The notes under the pieces: generated by a model
Databases searched by the model: none
Seen by the model: only the letters and a program-made list of their open reading frames with translations
Told to the model about the DNA's origin: nothing
Program-made: the position numbers and the translations under genes
From: Escallonia rubra
Lineage: Eukaryota; Streptophyta; Magnoliopsida; Escalloniales; Escalloniaceae
Assembly (NCBI GenBank): GCA_033065855.1
Contig: JAVXUO010003224.1
Span: forward strand, 124,001-188,000
Reading direction: 5' to 3'
DNA length: 64,000 bases
Part shown: positions 11,158 to 22,833 of the stretch, one piece after another
Numbering within the stretch: position 1 is the stretch's first letter
How the letters are laid out: each line of letters opens with the position of its first letter

Positions 11158-12785
11158 TCAGTTTCCGCAAACTCCTTCTCGCTTAACTATGAGTTCTCTA
11201 CCCACTTCACGAGGAATCCTAAAGATGCCCCTGCTCTTAATTTCTCCGACAACCTTGTCCTTTTGTCTTAAAGAACTCTCACATGATGTTTCGATACCAA
11301 AATCACCCAATTCAGCACGTGTATCACCATGAAGGGTGTAAATATTTGCCACATTGAAGATGGGGGACATGACTAGAGCATGAGAGAGTTCTACTTCACA
11401 GGCCTTATCACCAATTTGCTCAATATCTTGCTTGGGCTAACCTTCTTATTTTGTAATTAATGGTAAGTACCTGTTGGAAACCTTTTTTTCTTAAGGAAAA
11501 CCATAACCACATCCCCATCTTTGAACTATTTGAATCTCTGTCTCTATAAACAACCTAAGCATTGATTCATCTCAGCCATTTTTTCTCGAACTTCTTCTTA
11601 AACCTCCTTCAGATTTTTAGCGCGGCTATAGCATCATCACTAGCTTGTGGCTGATTTGGCACATTCATAAGGCCCACAACCTGGTTTTGGTTTCGCCATG
11701 TAGAAATGCCAAATTCAACTGAAATCCAAACCACTTGATTTGGGTTTTTCCTGGTTTTGCTATTGTAAGCAAATCCACGAACCACGTTAGTGTTTGCTTG
11801 TTGTTGAGGATGCAAAGGAGCATTTGTAGACCCACCGCAAGTGGTGTTGTTTGGGCTACTATAATTGAACCATTGTTGTTGCCCTCATAGACAAGTCTTC
11901 TACAGGAACCACGAGTGAGTTGAGTTTCAACTTTTAGTCCAGGCTGATAAGCAATCATTGACTTTATAAGGGCATTGCAGGCTCACCTAATCTTGATTGG
12001 CTAATCAAAGGCTATTCAAATATTGTCTAACATTGTCTCTCTGCCTTAGCAAGATTGCACCTCAATGACAATTTGTGGAACTTTTTAATGTGCTTATTCA
12101 CCTTTTTCTCATGTTGTCGTCGATTTTGTACTCTTTGGCACAAAGTTTACTCAGAATCCTGACACAAGAACTGAGCTTTCAATTTCTCTTTCATTTTATC
12201 CCACCTCTGAATTTTACCTTTTTCTTTGAATCCCTCTTATTTTGGTAATGCTTCCACCAGTAAAAGCGTTGGACCTCTAGCTTCACTCTTACAAGCTTCA
12301 TCTTCCTCTCTTCAGGTACTTCTTTCTGATCAAAATAACTTTCGATGTTGTCCACCCAATCTAAGAAACCTCTGGTTTCATGTGAACATCAAATTCAGCA
12401 AAATGGACTTGGACGTCATACTCTTTTAAATTCTGTAGAGCATGTACCATGCAATATTCCTATCGTTGGCGTCCTTTATCATTTCGAGAACCCTGTGACA
12501 ATCAGGCGTTCGGCCATCACTTAAACTATCACTTACTTCTTTAGTAGAGTGACTAAGTTCAATTGCAACATCTTGAACACAATTAGATTCATTATCGGTT
12601 CCATTTCCATGGTTAGGATCATTAATCAGTTGGGTGAGATTTTGAACTTGATCTTTCAACTCTTCAAACATGTCTACGACTACATTTCTGATCCTAGAAC
12701 CTTTTCCACCTCTTTCAACCATGCTTTTCGCAGCTCAAAATAGAGATACAAATAGCCAAAAGAAAGGACTTGCTCTAGATACGCG
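11158..12785 (-). mobile_element. Collapsed Ty3/gypsy retrotransposon: gag joined to the end of pol
   Basis: On the minus strand, 12722 to about 12155 encodes a gag: FLDWVDNIESYFDQKEVPEE, then a YWW motif, then an NKRDSKKKVKF-like region and a KMKEKLKAQFL-like end after a frameshift. Going down to 11158, the frames jump to the very end of a gypsy pol (ISPIFNVANIYTLHGD-like; upstream a MVMVFLRKKRF-like stretch). Protease, reverse transcriptase, RNase H and integrase are missing, so about 3 kb has been deleted. A degraded tRNA-Met primer-binding-site-like sequence (complement of GCTCTAGATAC, about 12773-12783) sits upstream of gag. Frameshifts and stops throughout. Confidence 0.75.
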
Positions 12786-13729
12786 TTGATGCAAATGAGG
12801 ATGTAACATGTATAGACATACTAATTTCACGTGGGCTGAAATCTATAAAAATTGAAATAAGTATTCTACTTAACAGTCTTGCATCAATAAACTTGTTAAC
12901 TTCTTACGAACTTTGAGAAAATATCCAAACAAAATGTTATAGACTTGAGCAGCCGAGAGTAGCATTAGAAATAACATCTTTGTACCGGCCTCTCACTCGT
13001 ATAGCAACGGTAGAGTGATCGGAAGGCACCACAGGGTTGAATCCTTATTATAATCCCAGCCTCCAATGCTTGAGAACCCCAGCTAGGTGGAGTTGGAGCT
13101 CAATCTTACACTTCTTTTTTCTATTTTCTTCCAAAATGTCAGAGAAGGCAGACTTGTCTTCCTTTATAAAACTCCAAAGCTTTCAAGAGAAGCCAACTCT
13201 TATCTTCAAAGAGAAGTAAAATCTTTTGCACGCAAACCCCTATCACTGACGTCAGACTTCTCTAAATCCACGACAGCATGCTACTTTTACAAAGGATCCC
13301 AATACTTCATAGCTGACTCAATTTAGAGATCAAACTGAAAAGACACAACTACCCCGACCACAAGTACTACAACAAATACTTGGAAATAAAATACTTCTTA
13401 GAAACTAAACATATTTACATGAATTTTCATCAAGGTTCATAAAGAGCTTGAGCAAAGCTCAATGCTTATATTATGTACCTGAGATGAAATGACATTTGGA
13501 GGTGTTAAAGTCTCTTGGAAGGAAGTATGTCTTCCTAAAAAGGAACGAGGCCTCGGCATAAAGACAACCACTAAATGGAACAATAATGCTATGTGTTGAA
13601 TAATGACTTAAGGCATATCAGTAGTACCAGTAGCAACATAAGATATACATTAGTCGCGACAGGATCAGCTGACATAGCAGATATCTTCTAATTTGGATAT
13701 AACTGCAGTCTCCCCCATAAACCTCACTG
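12786..13729. other. Probable LTR remnant, otherwise nothing recognised
   Basis: This lies beyond the primer-binding-like site of the gypsy remnant, where its 5' LTR (minus orientation) should be. No second LTR copy was found to confirm the boundaries. Short open frames here have no recognisable homology. Confidence 0.3.
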
Positions 13730-14299
13730 TTGGCAAATCATAACCATTCAACACTATCCACAAGTGAACCACAACCAGTTCAATCCAAACTCAAGACAAC
13801 TTGTTCCCAACCTACTTTGGTCACACCCAAGGGCCTAGCAGGGGTCCCGTTTTGGGCGACACGTCACATATTCAACGGTCAAAATTTCAACGCTCAGAAG
13901 CCGGTCAAACCGACACATACTCAAGTCACGTGAATTGCTCGTGAAGCAACCTTGGCGTGCCTTCCCCCTTGGGGGTCGGCCACCTTGGGGGTCAACCACC
14001 TTGGGAGGGTCGGCCACCGTCGGGCCGGCCACCTTGCCGTCGCCACCTTCCGGGTCGGCCACCTCCGGGGTCGGCCACCTCCTTGCGACCGACGATTGTT
14101 GTTCACGACACACGCCGTACGCCATGACCGTCGCTAGTCACCGCGCTCTGTCGTCGCGACGACTGTCGCTCGCCGCCTTGCGCCGTCTTCACGATGCCCA
14201 TCGTCGCCCATGCTCCTACTCAACGGCGCCCCTCGCCCGTGCACCGGCTTCACGACGCCCGTCGCCTGTGGCCACGCGCCGGCTCTGTGACTCCCGTCG

Positions 14300-14480
14300 C
14301 CCGTCGTCTGGACATCATCTCTGCGACCCCCATCACCCCGGCGTCATCTCCACGACCCCCATCGCCTGGACGACATCTCCGCGACCCCCTGTCGCCCTGA
14401 CGTCATCTCTGTGACCCCCGTCGCCCGGACGACATCTCCGCGACCTTCGTCGCCTGTGTCAGCGCGATAGCTCCGCGACT
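14300..14480. repeat. GC-rich minisatellite, about 33-bp period
   Basis: A core like GACATCTCCGCGACC recurs at about 14307, 14344, 14375, 14403 and 14432, separated by CCCGTCGCC-type spacers. Looser related Cys/Arg/Pro-coding sequence extends over about 14100-14700. The GC content is far above that of the flanking DNA, and frames stay open on both strands only because of the composition. Confidence 0.6.
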
Positions 14481-14762
14481 CCCTTGCCCGCGTGCCGTCT
14501 CCGCTACACCCGTCGCCCATGCGCCCGCTCCTCGACTCCCGTCGCCCGCGCCGTCTCTGCGACCTTCGTCGCCTGCACCTGCGCGCTGTCTTCGTGACCC
14601 CCATCGCCGGCGCCCGCACACCGTACTCTCACACTCCGCCGCGCCCATGCGCCACGCCGCTGATACAGCCATCCCCCTGGCTCTCTGTCACACTACGTGC
14701 TCCCGGTACCAAGTATTGTTCCGCGACGTTCATCGCCGCGCCCTTGCACTACTATCATATTA

Positions 14763-15437
14763 CATGATTCCGAGGGGCTCTGCTCGTAGTGCTTCGGCAC
14801 GAGGACCCTTCGCAGCGGGATGTGCTCGTTACCACAAAGCCATCGTAGTCTTCATTCCAGGGGGCTCCGCTCGTAGTGCTTCGGCACGAGGACCCTTCGC
14901 AGCGGGATAGGCTCATTACCACAAAGCCATCTCCTCCACGAGATAGGCTCGTTACCACAAAGCTAGCGCCGTCTTCATTCCGGGGGCTCCGTTCGTAGTG
15001 CTCGGCACGAGGACCCTTCGCAGCGGGATAAGCTCGTTACCACAAATCCATCGATGCCACGGGATAGGATCGTTACCACAAAGCTATCGTCATCTTCATT
15101 TCAGGGGGCTTCGCTCGTAGTGCTCCGGCACGAGGACCCTCCGCAGCGGAATGGGCTCGTTACCACAAAGCCATTGCCGTCTCCATTCTGGGGGGCTCCG
15201 CTCGTAGTGCTCCGGCACAAGGACCCTCCGCAGCGGGATGGGCTCGTTACCACAAAGCCATCGCCGTCTTCATTCCGGGGGGCTCCGCTCGTAGTGCTCC
15301 GGCACGAGGACCCTCCGCAGCAGGATAGGCTCGTTACCACAAAGACATCGCCGTCTTCATTTGGCGGGGCTCCGCTCGTAGTGCTCCGGCATGAGGACCC
15401 TCCGCATCGGGATGGGTTCGTTACCACAAAGTTATCG
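14763..15437. repeat. 87-bp tandem repeat array with two 36-bp part units
   Basis: A marker, GCTCGTTACCACAAAG, recurs near 14824, 14911, 14947, 15032, 15068, 15155, 15242, 15329 and 15416. The steps are 87, 36, 85, 36, 87, 87, 87 and 87 bp. Each full unit also has CTCGTAGTGCTCCGGCACGA and GGACCCTCCGCAGCGGGAT. Because 87 is a multiple of three, 15054-15545 (plus) and 15101-15709 (minus) are both open. I read this as a satellite inside a retroelement, not a gene. Confidence 0.85.
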
Positions 15438-15775
15438 CCGCCTGGGGTGACTTGTGTGACACTAGGCACTGAGCTGCGACCATGTCCACTCATGTTACCG
15501 GTGATCGTCAGCGCCCCCAGGACGATGACCCCCGGCTCACTCTGAGACGGGAGCAGGTCTTTGGAGGGCAGTGCGCCTAGTCCGCCTGGTAGTTGACTAC
15601 ATGGGCAACCCTCACCGCTGTCAGGTTCTTTGCGCGTCTCTTGGCGCACCTTGTGGGATTCAGTAAGGGCTTGGACCAGTGGCTGGGGCAACAAGCGTAC
15701 TCTAATCATGCTACCGTGGTGTGGTCAGTCTTCTTAGACATGTAGAGAGATGTTGTGTGGACAGGGCAGTGAAAT

Positions 15776-16240
15776 TTGGGAACAGGCAGTTCGACGGAGA
15801 ATCGGTATTTGTGGACCCCTGGTGACGTGTCACTCCTATGGGATGACACATGTCAGCTGATGACAGGCATACTTTTGCCTATAAATAGTGGACTTTGGAA
15901 CTCATTTGGGGGACTTCTCTCTCATTTGACATTCTCACTTTCTTTCTCTAAAAATCCATTATCTCTGAAATTCTAGTGAGAGAAACACATTTGGACTTCT
16001 GACATCAGTCCCTTGACGCTGCATCCCTGACTTGGACCCTAGCTTGGATTATCGACTGCCGGCCCTGTTCGTCGTCGCCCTGCCTGCGCAGCACTGCCAG
16101 CCCTCACGACCTGTCTGGGAAGCCTTGCTCTCTGCCATTTCTCCGCCTCACTGTCTCTCACTTTACATACTTGGAAGCTGACTCGGACTGCAGCCTTTGT
16201 GGCACCTCCACGTAGGTACGAACCCACTTTCCTTGGCATC
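15776..16240 (+). promoter_or_regulatory. LTR-like promoter segment with TATA box
   Basis: TGCCTATAAATAGTGGA (TATA core near 15880) is followed by a pyrimidine-rich leader (CTCTCTCATTTGACATTCTCAC). This is the arrangement of a U3-R junction in plant LTR elements. No paired LTR was found, so it may be a solo LTR piece or the leader of the downstream LINE. It lies between the 87-bp array and the LINE ORF1 remnant. Confidence 0.4.
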
Positions 16241-16289
16241 ATAATCTTTCAAAGACGCTCTGCCACAAAGCAATAATGAAGATGTCATG

Positions 16290-17250
16290 ACCATTTACTT
16301 GAAGGATACTATACATAATGCGGATGAAGATCAAGACTATTCCTCCAACACTCATCAAGGCCCAAAACACCGTAGACAACCCGAAGATTCCAACTGTAGC
16401 CCTATCACCAGTGCTGGAATTGCGGATTCATCAGCCATGGAAAAATATTCTTATCATTAAAGTTTTAGGCCAATTCTTCACTACTACGTCGCTAACACCT
16501 AGACTTGTTAGAATCTGGCTTCCTATGACCAAAGTGCAACACATTGAATGAGTTCCACGTTGCCAAATTCACCGTGGAAGAAGACTATCGAAAAGCCCTT
16601 GAAGAAGGACCATGGTTTATCAGCACAAACTACCTATCAATGCAACAGTAAAAACCAAATTTTGATCCGTCAACCACAAAAATCTCGATAATGTTAGTGT
16701 GGATTCGACTAAACAGACTCCCAATCGAGTACTTCGATCATGAGATCATCACCCAAATCGGAAAGACAATTGGACAGTCCTTGCAAATTGACAATATTGC
16801 GGCATCAATTGCAAGAGGGCGTTTTGCTTGCCTATGTGTCAAAATCGACACTACCCAACCCCTCACAGAACTGGAACTTCTATCAGAGGCTACAGTACCA
16901 AAATTTACCGTCGCTTTGCATAAAATGTGAATGCATCGGTCATTTGGTTGAAAGATGCCCAAAGCTACAACCTGTAGACGATTCCGGCCACACCATTGCC
17001 CAACAGTTGACATCCATTCTAGATACGACGAATACTTCAACAACCACGAATCAAAGCACACAACCTCTCGAGAACCAATGGATCAATCAATCAGTAGATA
17101 GCACAACACCTTGGACATTGGTGATGCACCGGCGAGGGAGGGAGAACGACGGCTGGACTTCACTTTTGACAGCCATAATTCGGTGTATACATCTGGCGAG
17201 CACACAATCAGCCAGATCGACGACTGGCAGCAATAGTGCTCAAAGATAGC
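16290..17250 (+). pseudogene. LINE ORF1 (DUF4283-like plus zinc knuckle), broken
   Basis: Frames must be switched several times. VLELRIHQPWKNILIIKVLG (near 16410-16475) is the typical start of the DUF4283-like domain. VWIRLNRLPIEYFDHEI (from about 16694) continues it. CIKCECIGHLVERCPK, encoded at about 16920-16970 in a shifted frame, is a CCHC zinc knuckle. The product would coat LINE RNA. Not functional. Confidence 0.75.
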
Positions 17251-18547
17251 CCTCTCACACTAGGGCCCCACCATTTGTTACCCTGAACCCCTCTAACCCC
17301 CATTTTTGCACGACACAGTTTTAAAATACAAACTCTGCCACTTTTTTTTTTTGCTTTGTCTAAAGTTGTACGCCAAACTAACCAAGAAAAGGGGACCACC
17401 ATCAGCCCAGAAGCCATGTGTGAGACGAACATCCCAACCCACCGCCAAACTACACCAATAGACATCTCCCGAGTGGATTCAGCACCTAAAGCCAATCCCA
17501 AAGCCCCCTAAAAAATTAGGCACTGTAATCATATACACCAACCCTTCAAGACTCTTTCGGCATGCAACCCACCTAGCCTTTGCATGATAGACGTGGAACA
17601 TCGCAACATTCACAACATTGGTCACCCTCAACCGACTATATATACTGTGCCACCCCATTGTAACTTAGGAAATTCAGGTAGAACCACTGCACTCCAGGAC
17701 TCTAAAATTACTATTGAAAATGCTACCAACCTTCATCCCCCACAACAGGGCAAGACTTGATGTGCCCTTTCCAGGCTTACCGAGAGACAGTCAGGAAACA
17801 ACATAGCAAACTTCTCTTCTGCACCCGCAATTGAAAGCAAACCACCTACTCAATGACCCACTTACACCCGTGGTCTCCCACTATTTCATTCCCTCTCTGA
17901 GCATGCGACAATCATTCATAACCATTCCCCTCCACCCTTTGTCCCCCTTCCTGAATCACCAACCCCAAACACCTTCACCCTTGTCTAACCCCCACCCCTC
18001 AACCAACTCCTCAACCCCAACCTTAATATGACCTTGCGCCCACCAACACCTACCTACATCAATCTCAACCAACCCCCACCTCCACCGATGATGAACACTC
18101 ACCTAGATTACAATCACAACCAACCATTCTTCTTACAGGGCAATTTTTCCACCCGACAGGTTCCCCTGTGAATTTTCAGTCACTTCCTAAATCAACAAAA
18201 TCATCAGCGCTACCAATCGAGGACTCGTCCAAACACCTGGCATCTTCACCCCTATCCCAGTATGACAAACAAATACCTAACACTCGAAGAGATCGAATCC
18301 CAACTCATAGCAAATCATGAAACGTGCATCAACATCATTTTCTCACACCTAACCCTTCCCATTGCTGTTACCCTCATGTGCTCAACCGAACCCGTGGTGG
18401 GATGACCAAGCTACTTACTGAAGGCCGAGAAGATCAAAGTAAAGTCGGAGGAGACATTCGTATAGCCCAGTTGGACAGAAGTTCAGATTCCACCCAAACC
18501 AATGGAAATCAAATATGATACCCGTGATTTTCCTTTGCCAAAAAATG

Positions 18548-18863
18548 ATGGATATAATTGCATGGAACTGTAACAAAGCGGGCAACTATTGCTTTAATCT
18601 GCATGCTTGTGACTTGATCATCAGACACAAACTGGAGGCAATGATACTGCTAGAAACAAAAATCTTTGGACAAGCAGTCGAAAGAGTAGCAAGCTCACTT
18701 GAATTTGACCGCGTGCATCGGGTTGGCGGCAATGGGTATAATGGTGGCATCTAGCTACTCTCGCAGCCCCAAAAAATTCAGAAAGATATGTTGCACGAGT
18801 CACCACAGGCCATCCACGTTGTGGTTCAGGTAAGCACTCAACAACCTTGGCTTTTATTTGTAA
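18548..18863 (+). pseudogene. LINE ORF2, start of endonuclease domain
   Basis: It opens with MDIIAWNCNKAG, the apurinic-endonuclease-type start of plant LINE ORF2. LLETKIFG follows, holding the conserved Glu, and later AIHVVVQV. A TAG interrupts the frame near 18750. The reading PWLLFV at its end continues after the inserted MULE as IYAPHV (from about 20000), matching the usual WLLSAIYASP-like segment, so the two halves were once contiguous. Confidence 0.75.
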
Positions 18864-19990
18864 GGGAAAATTGCAAAAACCACCCTCGTGGTTTGGGCCA
18901 GTTGCAAAAAGACCCTTGCGGTTACAAAAGTTGCAAGAAGACACCTGAGGTTTCATATGTGTTGCACCCGTCAAGAACCGTTACGGAATCAACGAATTGA
19001 CTTAAATACCCCTGTATATATTAACCTCCTTTACATCTCTCCCACATAGACGCATAAGATAGACAGAAGCCCCACAGAGGCACGACGTTAGACCCAAAAG
19101 AGACCTTCTGGTGGCAAGCATGGCATTTGCCGACGTATTTCATGTTCGGCGGTGGACCAACAGCAGGAAGTGCAACTCTCGTTCACTCCAGAAGAGAGCT
19201 CACTGATCGAAGCCTTGCTTGGTATTCAAGGACGTGGCCGCTCTGCTTCTCCTCAGCAACTCCAGGTACCAGTCTTTTACTCCCCCAAATGCCTACTCCA
19301 CCCGGATCTGTCCGTCGATTTTGGGTTCCATTTCCACCGTTTGTTTTTCGTTTGACGTCGTGGTGGTGAAAGGCCGGAGTGTAGGGATCTACGGTCTACA
19401 CATCGGCAGTCTCGGTCCGGCGATGGATGGTGCTTGGTTTGGAGGTAGATCGCCGGGTGTACATGCCGATCTAGACATCGACGGTAGTGGAGGGGATTTG
19501 GGTGGACGATCTGACCACCGGCGGCTCTGGGGTGTAGCCTTGGGGTTGTGGTGATTTGGTGTTGAAGCCGTTAGCGATAGGGATGCCGACGGTATTGTGA
19601 TGAGACCGGCGCCGGAGGTGATTTGCGTGAAGTTGTGAGGTTGATGCCGGTGGTGATGAAAAAAACCCTAGATCTACAATTTGGAAGCTGCAAATTGATT
19701 CACCAGACAGGAAATTGATGCAATCTGAAAATAAAAATGGAAATTGATTTAATTGTAATTAAAAGGGTGGGTCAAAGAGATCTATCCGAGGGCAAAAATG
19801 GGTTTTCAATGGGTATTTGACAATGTTACTTGCCATCCAGGTGCGTTTACCCCAAATGTTGTTAAAAGAGACGGAATTTTTGACGGGTGCAACACATATG
19901 AAACCTCAGGTGTCTTCTTGCAACTTTTGTAACCGCAAGGGTCTTTTTGCAACTGGCCCAAACCACGAGGGTGGTTTTTGCAATTTTCCC
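18864..19990. mobile_element. Pack-MULE: Mutator-like element with captured gene fragment
   Basis: 1127 bp, bounded by terminal inverted repeats whose first 111 bp are identical (18864-18974 against the complement of 19880-19990). A perfect 9-bp target duplication, TATTTGTAA, flanks it (18855-18863 and 19991-19999). Long TIRs with a 9-bp duplication define Mutator-like elements. No transposase is present. The interior holds an exon-like fragment (see 19090-19268) and a GC-rich stretch. The identical TIRs, set against a heavily mutated LINE host, point to a recent insertion. Confidence 0.92.
19090..19268 (+). pseudogene. Captured exon, probably of a plastid-lipid-associated protein (fibrillin, PAP12-like)
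   Basis: The open frame reads a basic transit-peptide-like stretch ending in RRISCSA. LSFTPEESSLIEALLGIQG and RGRSASPQQLQ follow, and then CAG|GTACCA, a donor-like junction. The IEALLGIQGRGRSASPQQL block matches my memory of the start of the mature plastid-lipid-associated protein 12 (fibrillin) family, where an exon also ends there. The fragment lies wholly inside the MULE, so it is a captured exon plus part of an intron. Family assignment is from recall only. Confidence 0.5.
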
Positions 19991-19999
19991 TATTTGTAA

Positions 20000-21960
20000 T
20001 TTATGCTCCACATGTTATACGTATTAGAGAAAAAGCTATGGCTTGTTTTAAATAAGCTAAGTAGGTCACAGAATTACCCTTGGTTAATGATGGCGATCTT
20101 AAAGAAATAACTAGCCAAATTGAGAAAAAGACGGTAGGCCTAAGGTTTTTTTTTTTGTGGCAAATACCAAGCTCATAGACCTAGGTTTTCATGGCAGTCG
20201 TACACTTGGACAAATAGGCGCACATGCCGCCCTAATCACATCCTGGAACCACTTGACAGGGTTTTGGCTACGGATGAGTGGCTTAAAATTCATCTAAATG
20301 CACACATTATACATCTTTAACGAACACATTAAAACCAACGACAAAAATACTCATAACGATTCTAAGAAAAAAATTCGCTCGAGATGGCGTGGTACTCCCA
20401 TCCGGCTCTAAAACCAACGATTCAAAAAAAATAGCAAAGGCAAGCCAGAGGGTCTCGACCCGTCCATTCCAAACTTGAAAATCTTGGGTCAAATCTCCAA
20501 AAGTGGAAGAACCTTATTTTTGGTAACATTGCATAAAAGAAAATTCATATTCTAGCTCGTTTAGCAGGGGTCCAAAAGTACTCCCAGTTCCTAGTTAATT
20601 TAGAAAATGAACTCCAGTTAAGGTACCACAAGTTGATCTCTCAAGAATATGATTATTGGAAACTTTGTGCAAAAATAAATTGGGCGTGTGACGGGGATCG
20701 AAATACTTGACTTTTTCATCTATCCACTCTTAATCGCCGTCGAACAAATAAGATTAAAACACTAAAAAATGAGCAAAATTGTTGGGTATCTCATGTGGGT
20801 GAGATTAAACAAATTTTGCTAACACACATAGCGAGACTTTATCAAGCTACACAAAGTTCTGTAGATCAGACTTCTTTGGAGTATCCTACTGACTACTGCC
20901 ATAACCCAGAATGCCTTATGTTGGAGGATTCTCCAATAGAGAAACATATTAAATCCGCTCTTTTTTATATGAGCCCTGACAAGGCCCCGGGACCTGACGG
21001 CTTCCACCCTGGAGTGTTCCAAAAATTCTGGGATCTCTTCAGCATGGACCTAACCCTCACTATTAAAGAGTGCTTTAGGGAGCGGAAATTTCCTTCGGAA
21101 CTCAATAATACTTTCATCATGCTCATTCCAAAAACCATTCATCCGAAAATAGCTAGCCATTTTAGGCCAATAAGCCTTTGTAACACTAGTTATAAAGTTA
21201 TTACTCGTACTTTGGTTAACTGTCTCCGGCCACTCATAGACTCTAATATCCACCCTTTTCAAGTCAGTTTTCTGCACGGTCATTGTGCGGCGGACAACAT
21301 AATTTTGGCCAATGAACTAATCCAAAATATCAAAAAAGAAGAAAGGGAAATGGGGTCTGTTCATGGAAAAGCTTGATCTGGAGAAGGCTTATGATAATTT
21401 AAACTAGAATTTCTTATTTCAAACTCTAAAAAAAGAGTTTTTGCAAAGTTGGGGTCCGTTAAATACACAATTCTCTGGAATGGTTTACCTTCTGATTTTT
21501 CAACCTCACTTGTGGGCTTCAACAAGACGATATGTTATCTCCCTACCTGTTCATTTTATGCCGCAATGAACTCTCTTCTTCGCTCATCCAAGTGGAGCAG
21601 CCAAATTTCATCCATCCTATAAAAGTTACGAGATCAAGGATGGGTATTTCTCACTTATTGTTTGCTGATGACATACTTTTGTTCGTTCGTGCTACAATAA
21701 AAAATTGTGAGAATTTTGTGCGCATGTTCAACGATTTTAATGCTTGGAGAGGGTTGAAAATAAAATACATTAAGTTAACACTAATTTTTTCAAAAAACAC
21801 TACAAGAGAAATTCACTCCACGTTCTACCAGCTCTCTGGTATTGGAGCTACGGACAAGTTAAATACATACCTAGGTACGCCCCTAGCTCAAGGAAGACAA
21901 ACACACCTTATTTTATACATATCTTTGATTAGACACGCAACAAACATGCTGCTCTGAAAG
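20000..21960 (+). pseudogene. LINE ORF2, rest of endonuclease and reverse transcriptase, broken
   Basis: KLIDLGFHG-like endonuclease residues lie near 20170. The reverse transcriptase is open at 20795-21376 with SPDKAPGPDGFHPGVFQKFW and IPKTIHPKIASHFRPISLCN. Further on is MEKLDLEKAYD. The catalytic block LLFADDILLF is intact in the piece 21532-21957. Stops and frameshifts separate these, so no active enzyme is possible. Confidence 0.85.
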
Positions 21961-22833
21961 GTAAGTCCTTTCTTTTACGGGGCACACAACCCTAGTCAAA
22001 GCTGTCATCGCCTTTATCCCAACTTACACTATGCAAGCCTATATGCTCCCGACTAGCATCTCAAATCAACTGGATAAGCTCAATCAGAATTTTATATTTG
22101 TGCATAATGAGTCAGAATGAAAATGGCACGCCTTAAATTAGGATATTATCACGAAATCAAGATCCTCGGGTGGGCTTGGTATCCTGAAAACGTCATTTGT
22201 CAATCATGCAATGTTTATGAATCTTGTCTGGAGAATTTGGAAGAAACCTCAGAACCTCTAGGTTAAAGCTCTAAAGATAAGTATTTCCTGATGGACACTA
22301 TCTGGAATGCACAACAACAACATTCCAACTATTTTTTTAAAACATATAATACAAGCCCGGGACTAAATGGTTCCTTTCACACGTTAACATATGGGTAATG
22401 GGCATAAATTTTCCTTTTGGCACCATCCCTAGTTGCCAGCCGGGGTGCTTCGTAACCTTTTTATAGGACCTCTCACTTACCAGAGTGATTCATAAAAAAT
22501 GAGTGATGTTATAAAAAATAGATCTTGGGATTTGGACTTACTGAAATCAATCCCGCCTCACAACATTGTTCAACTAATTTAAACAGTACCCCTACCCCAC
22601 TACCATGATGAACCCGATGAACGTTCAGTCAAGTCAGCCTACACTATGATCAACACCCCTCGAAAGGACCCCTAAATAAGCTGGAAGTGGATATAGAAAG
22701 TCACGTGCCCACCAATCATTCAGAGTTTCCTTTTAAAATGTATGCACCAAGGCCTCGCAGTATGTTCAAATCTTCATTGGCTCGTTGACAAAACATGACC
22801 TCACGTCTTTGGGCAAATTGAAACTGTCAACCA

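Noticed and set aside
14100..14770. Several overlapping Arg/Pro-rich frames on both strands
   Set aside because: Product of a GC-rich minisatellite with few stop codons; no start context or homology.
15101..15709. A 202-codon minus-strand frame (and 163 codons on the plus strand) over the 87-bp array
   Set aside because: Both strands are open only because the repeat period is a multiple of three; composition and repetition explain it, and no domain is visible.
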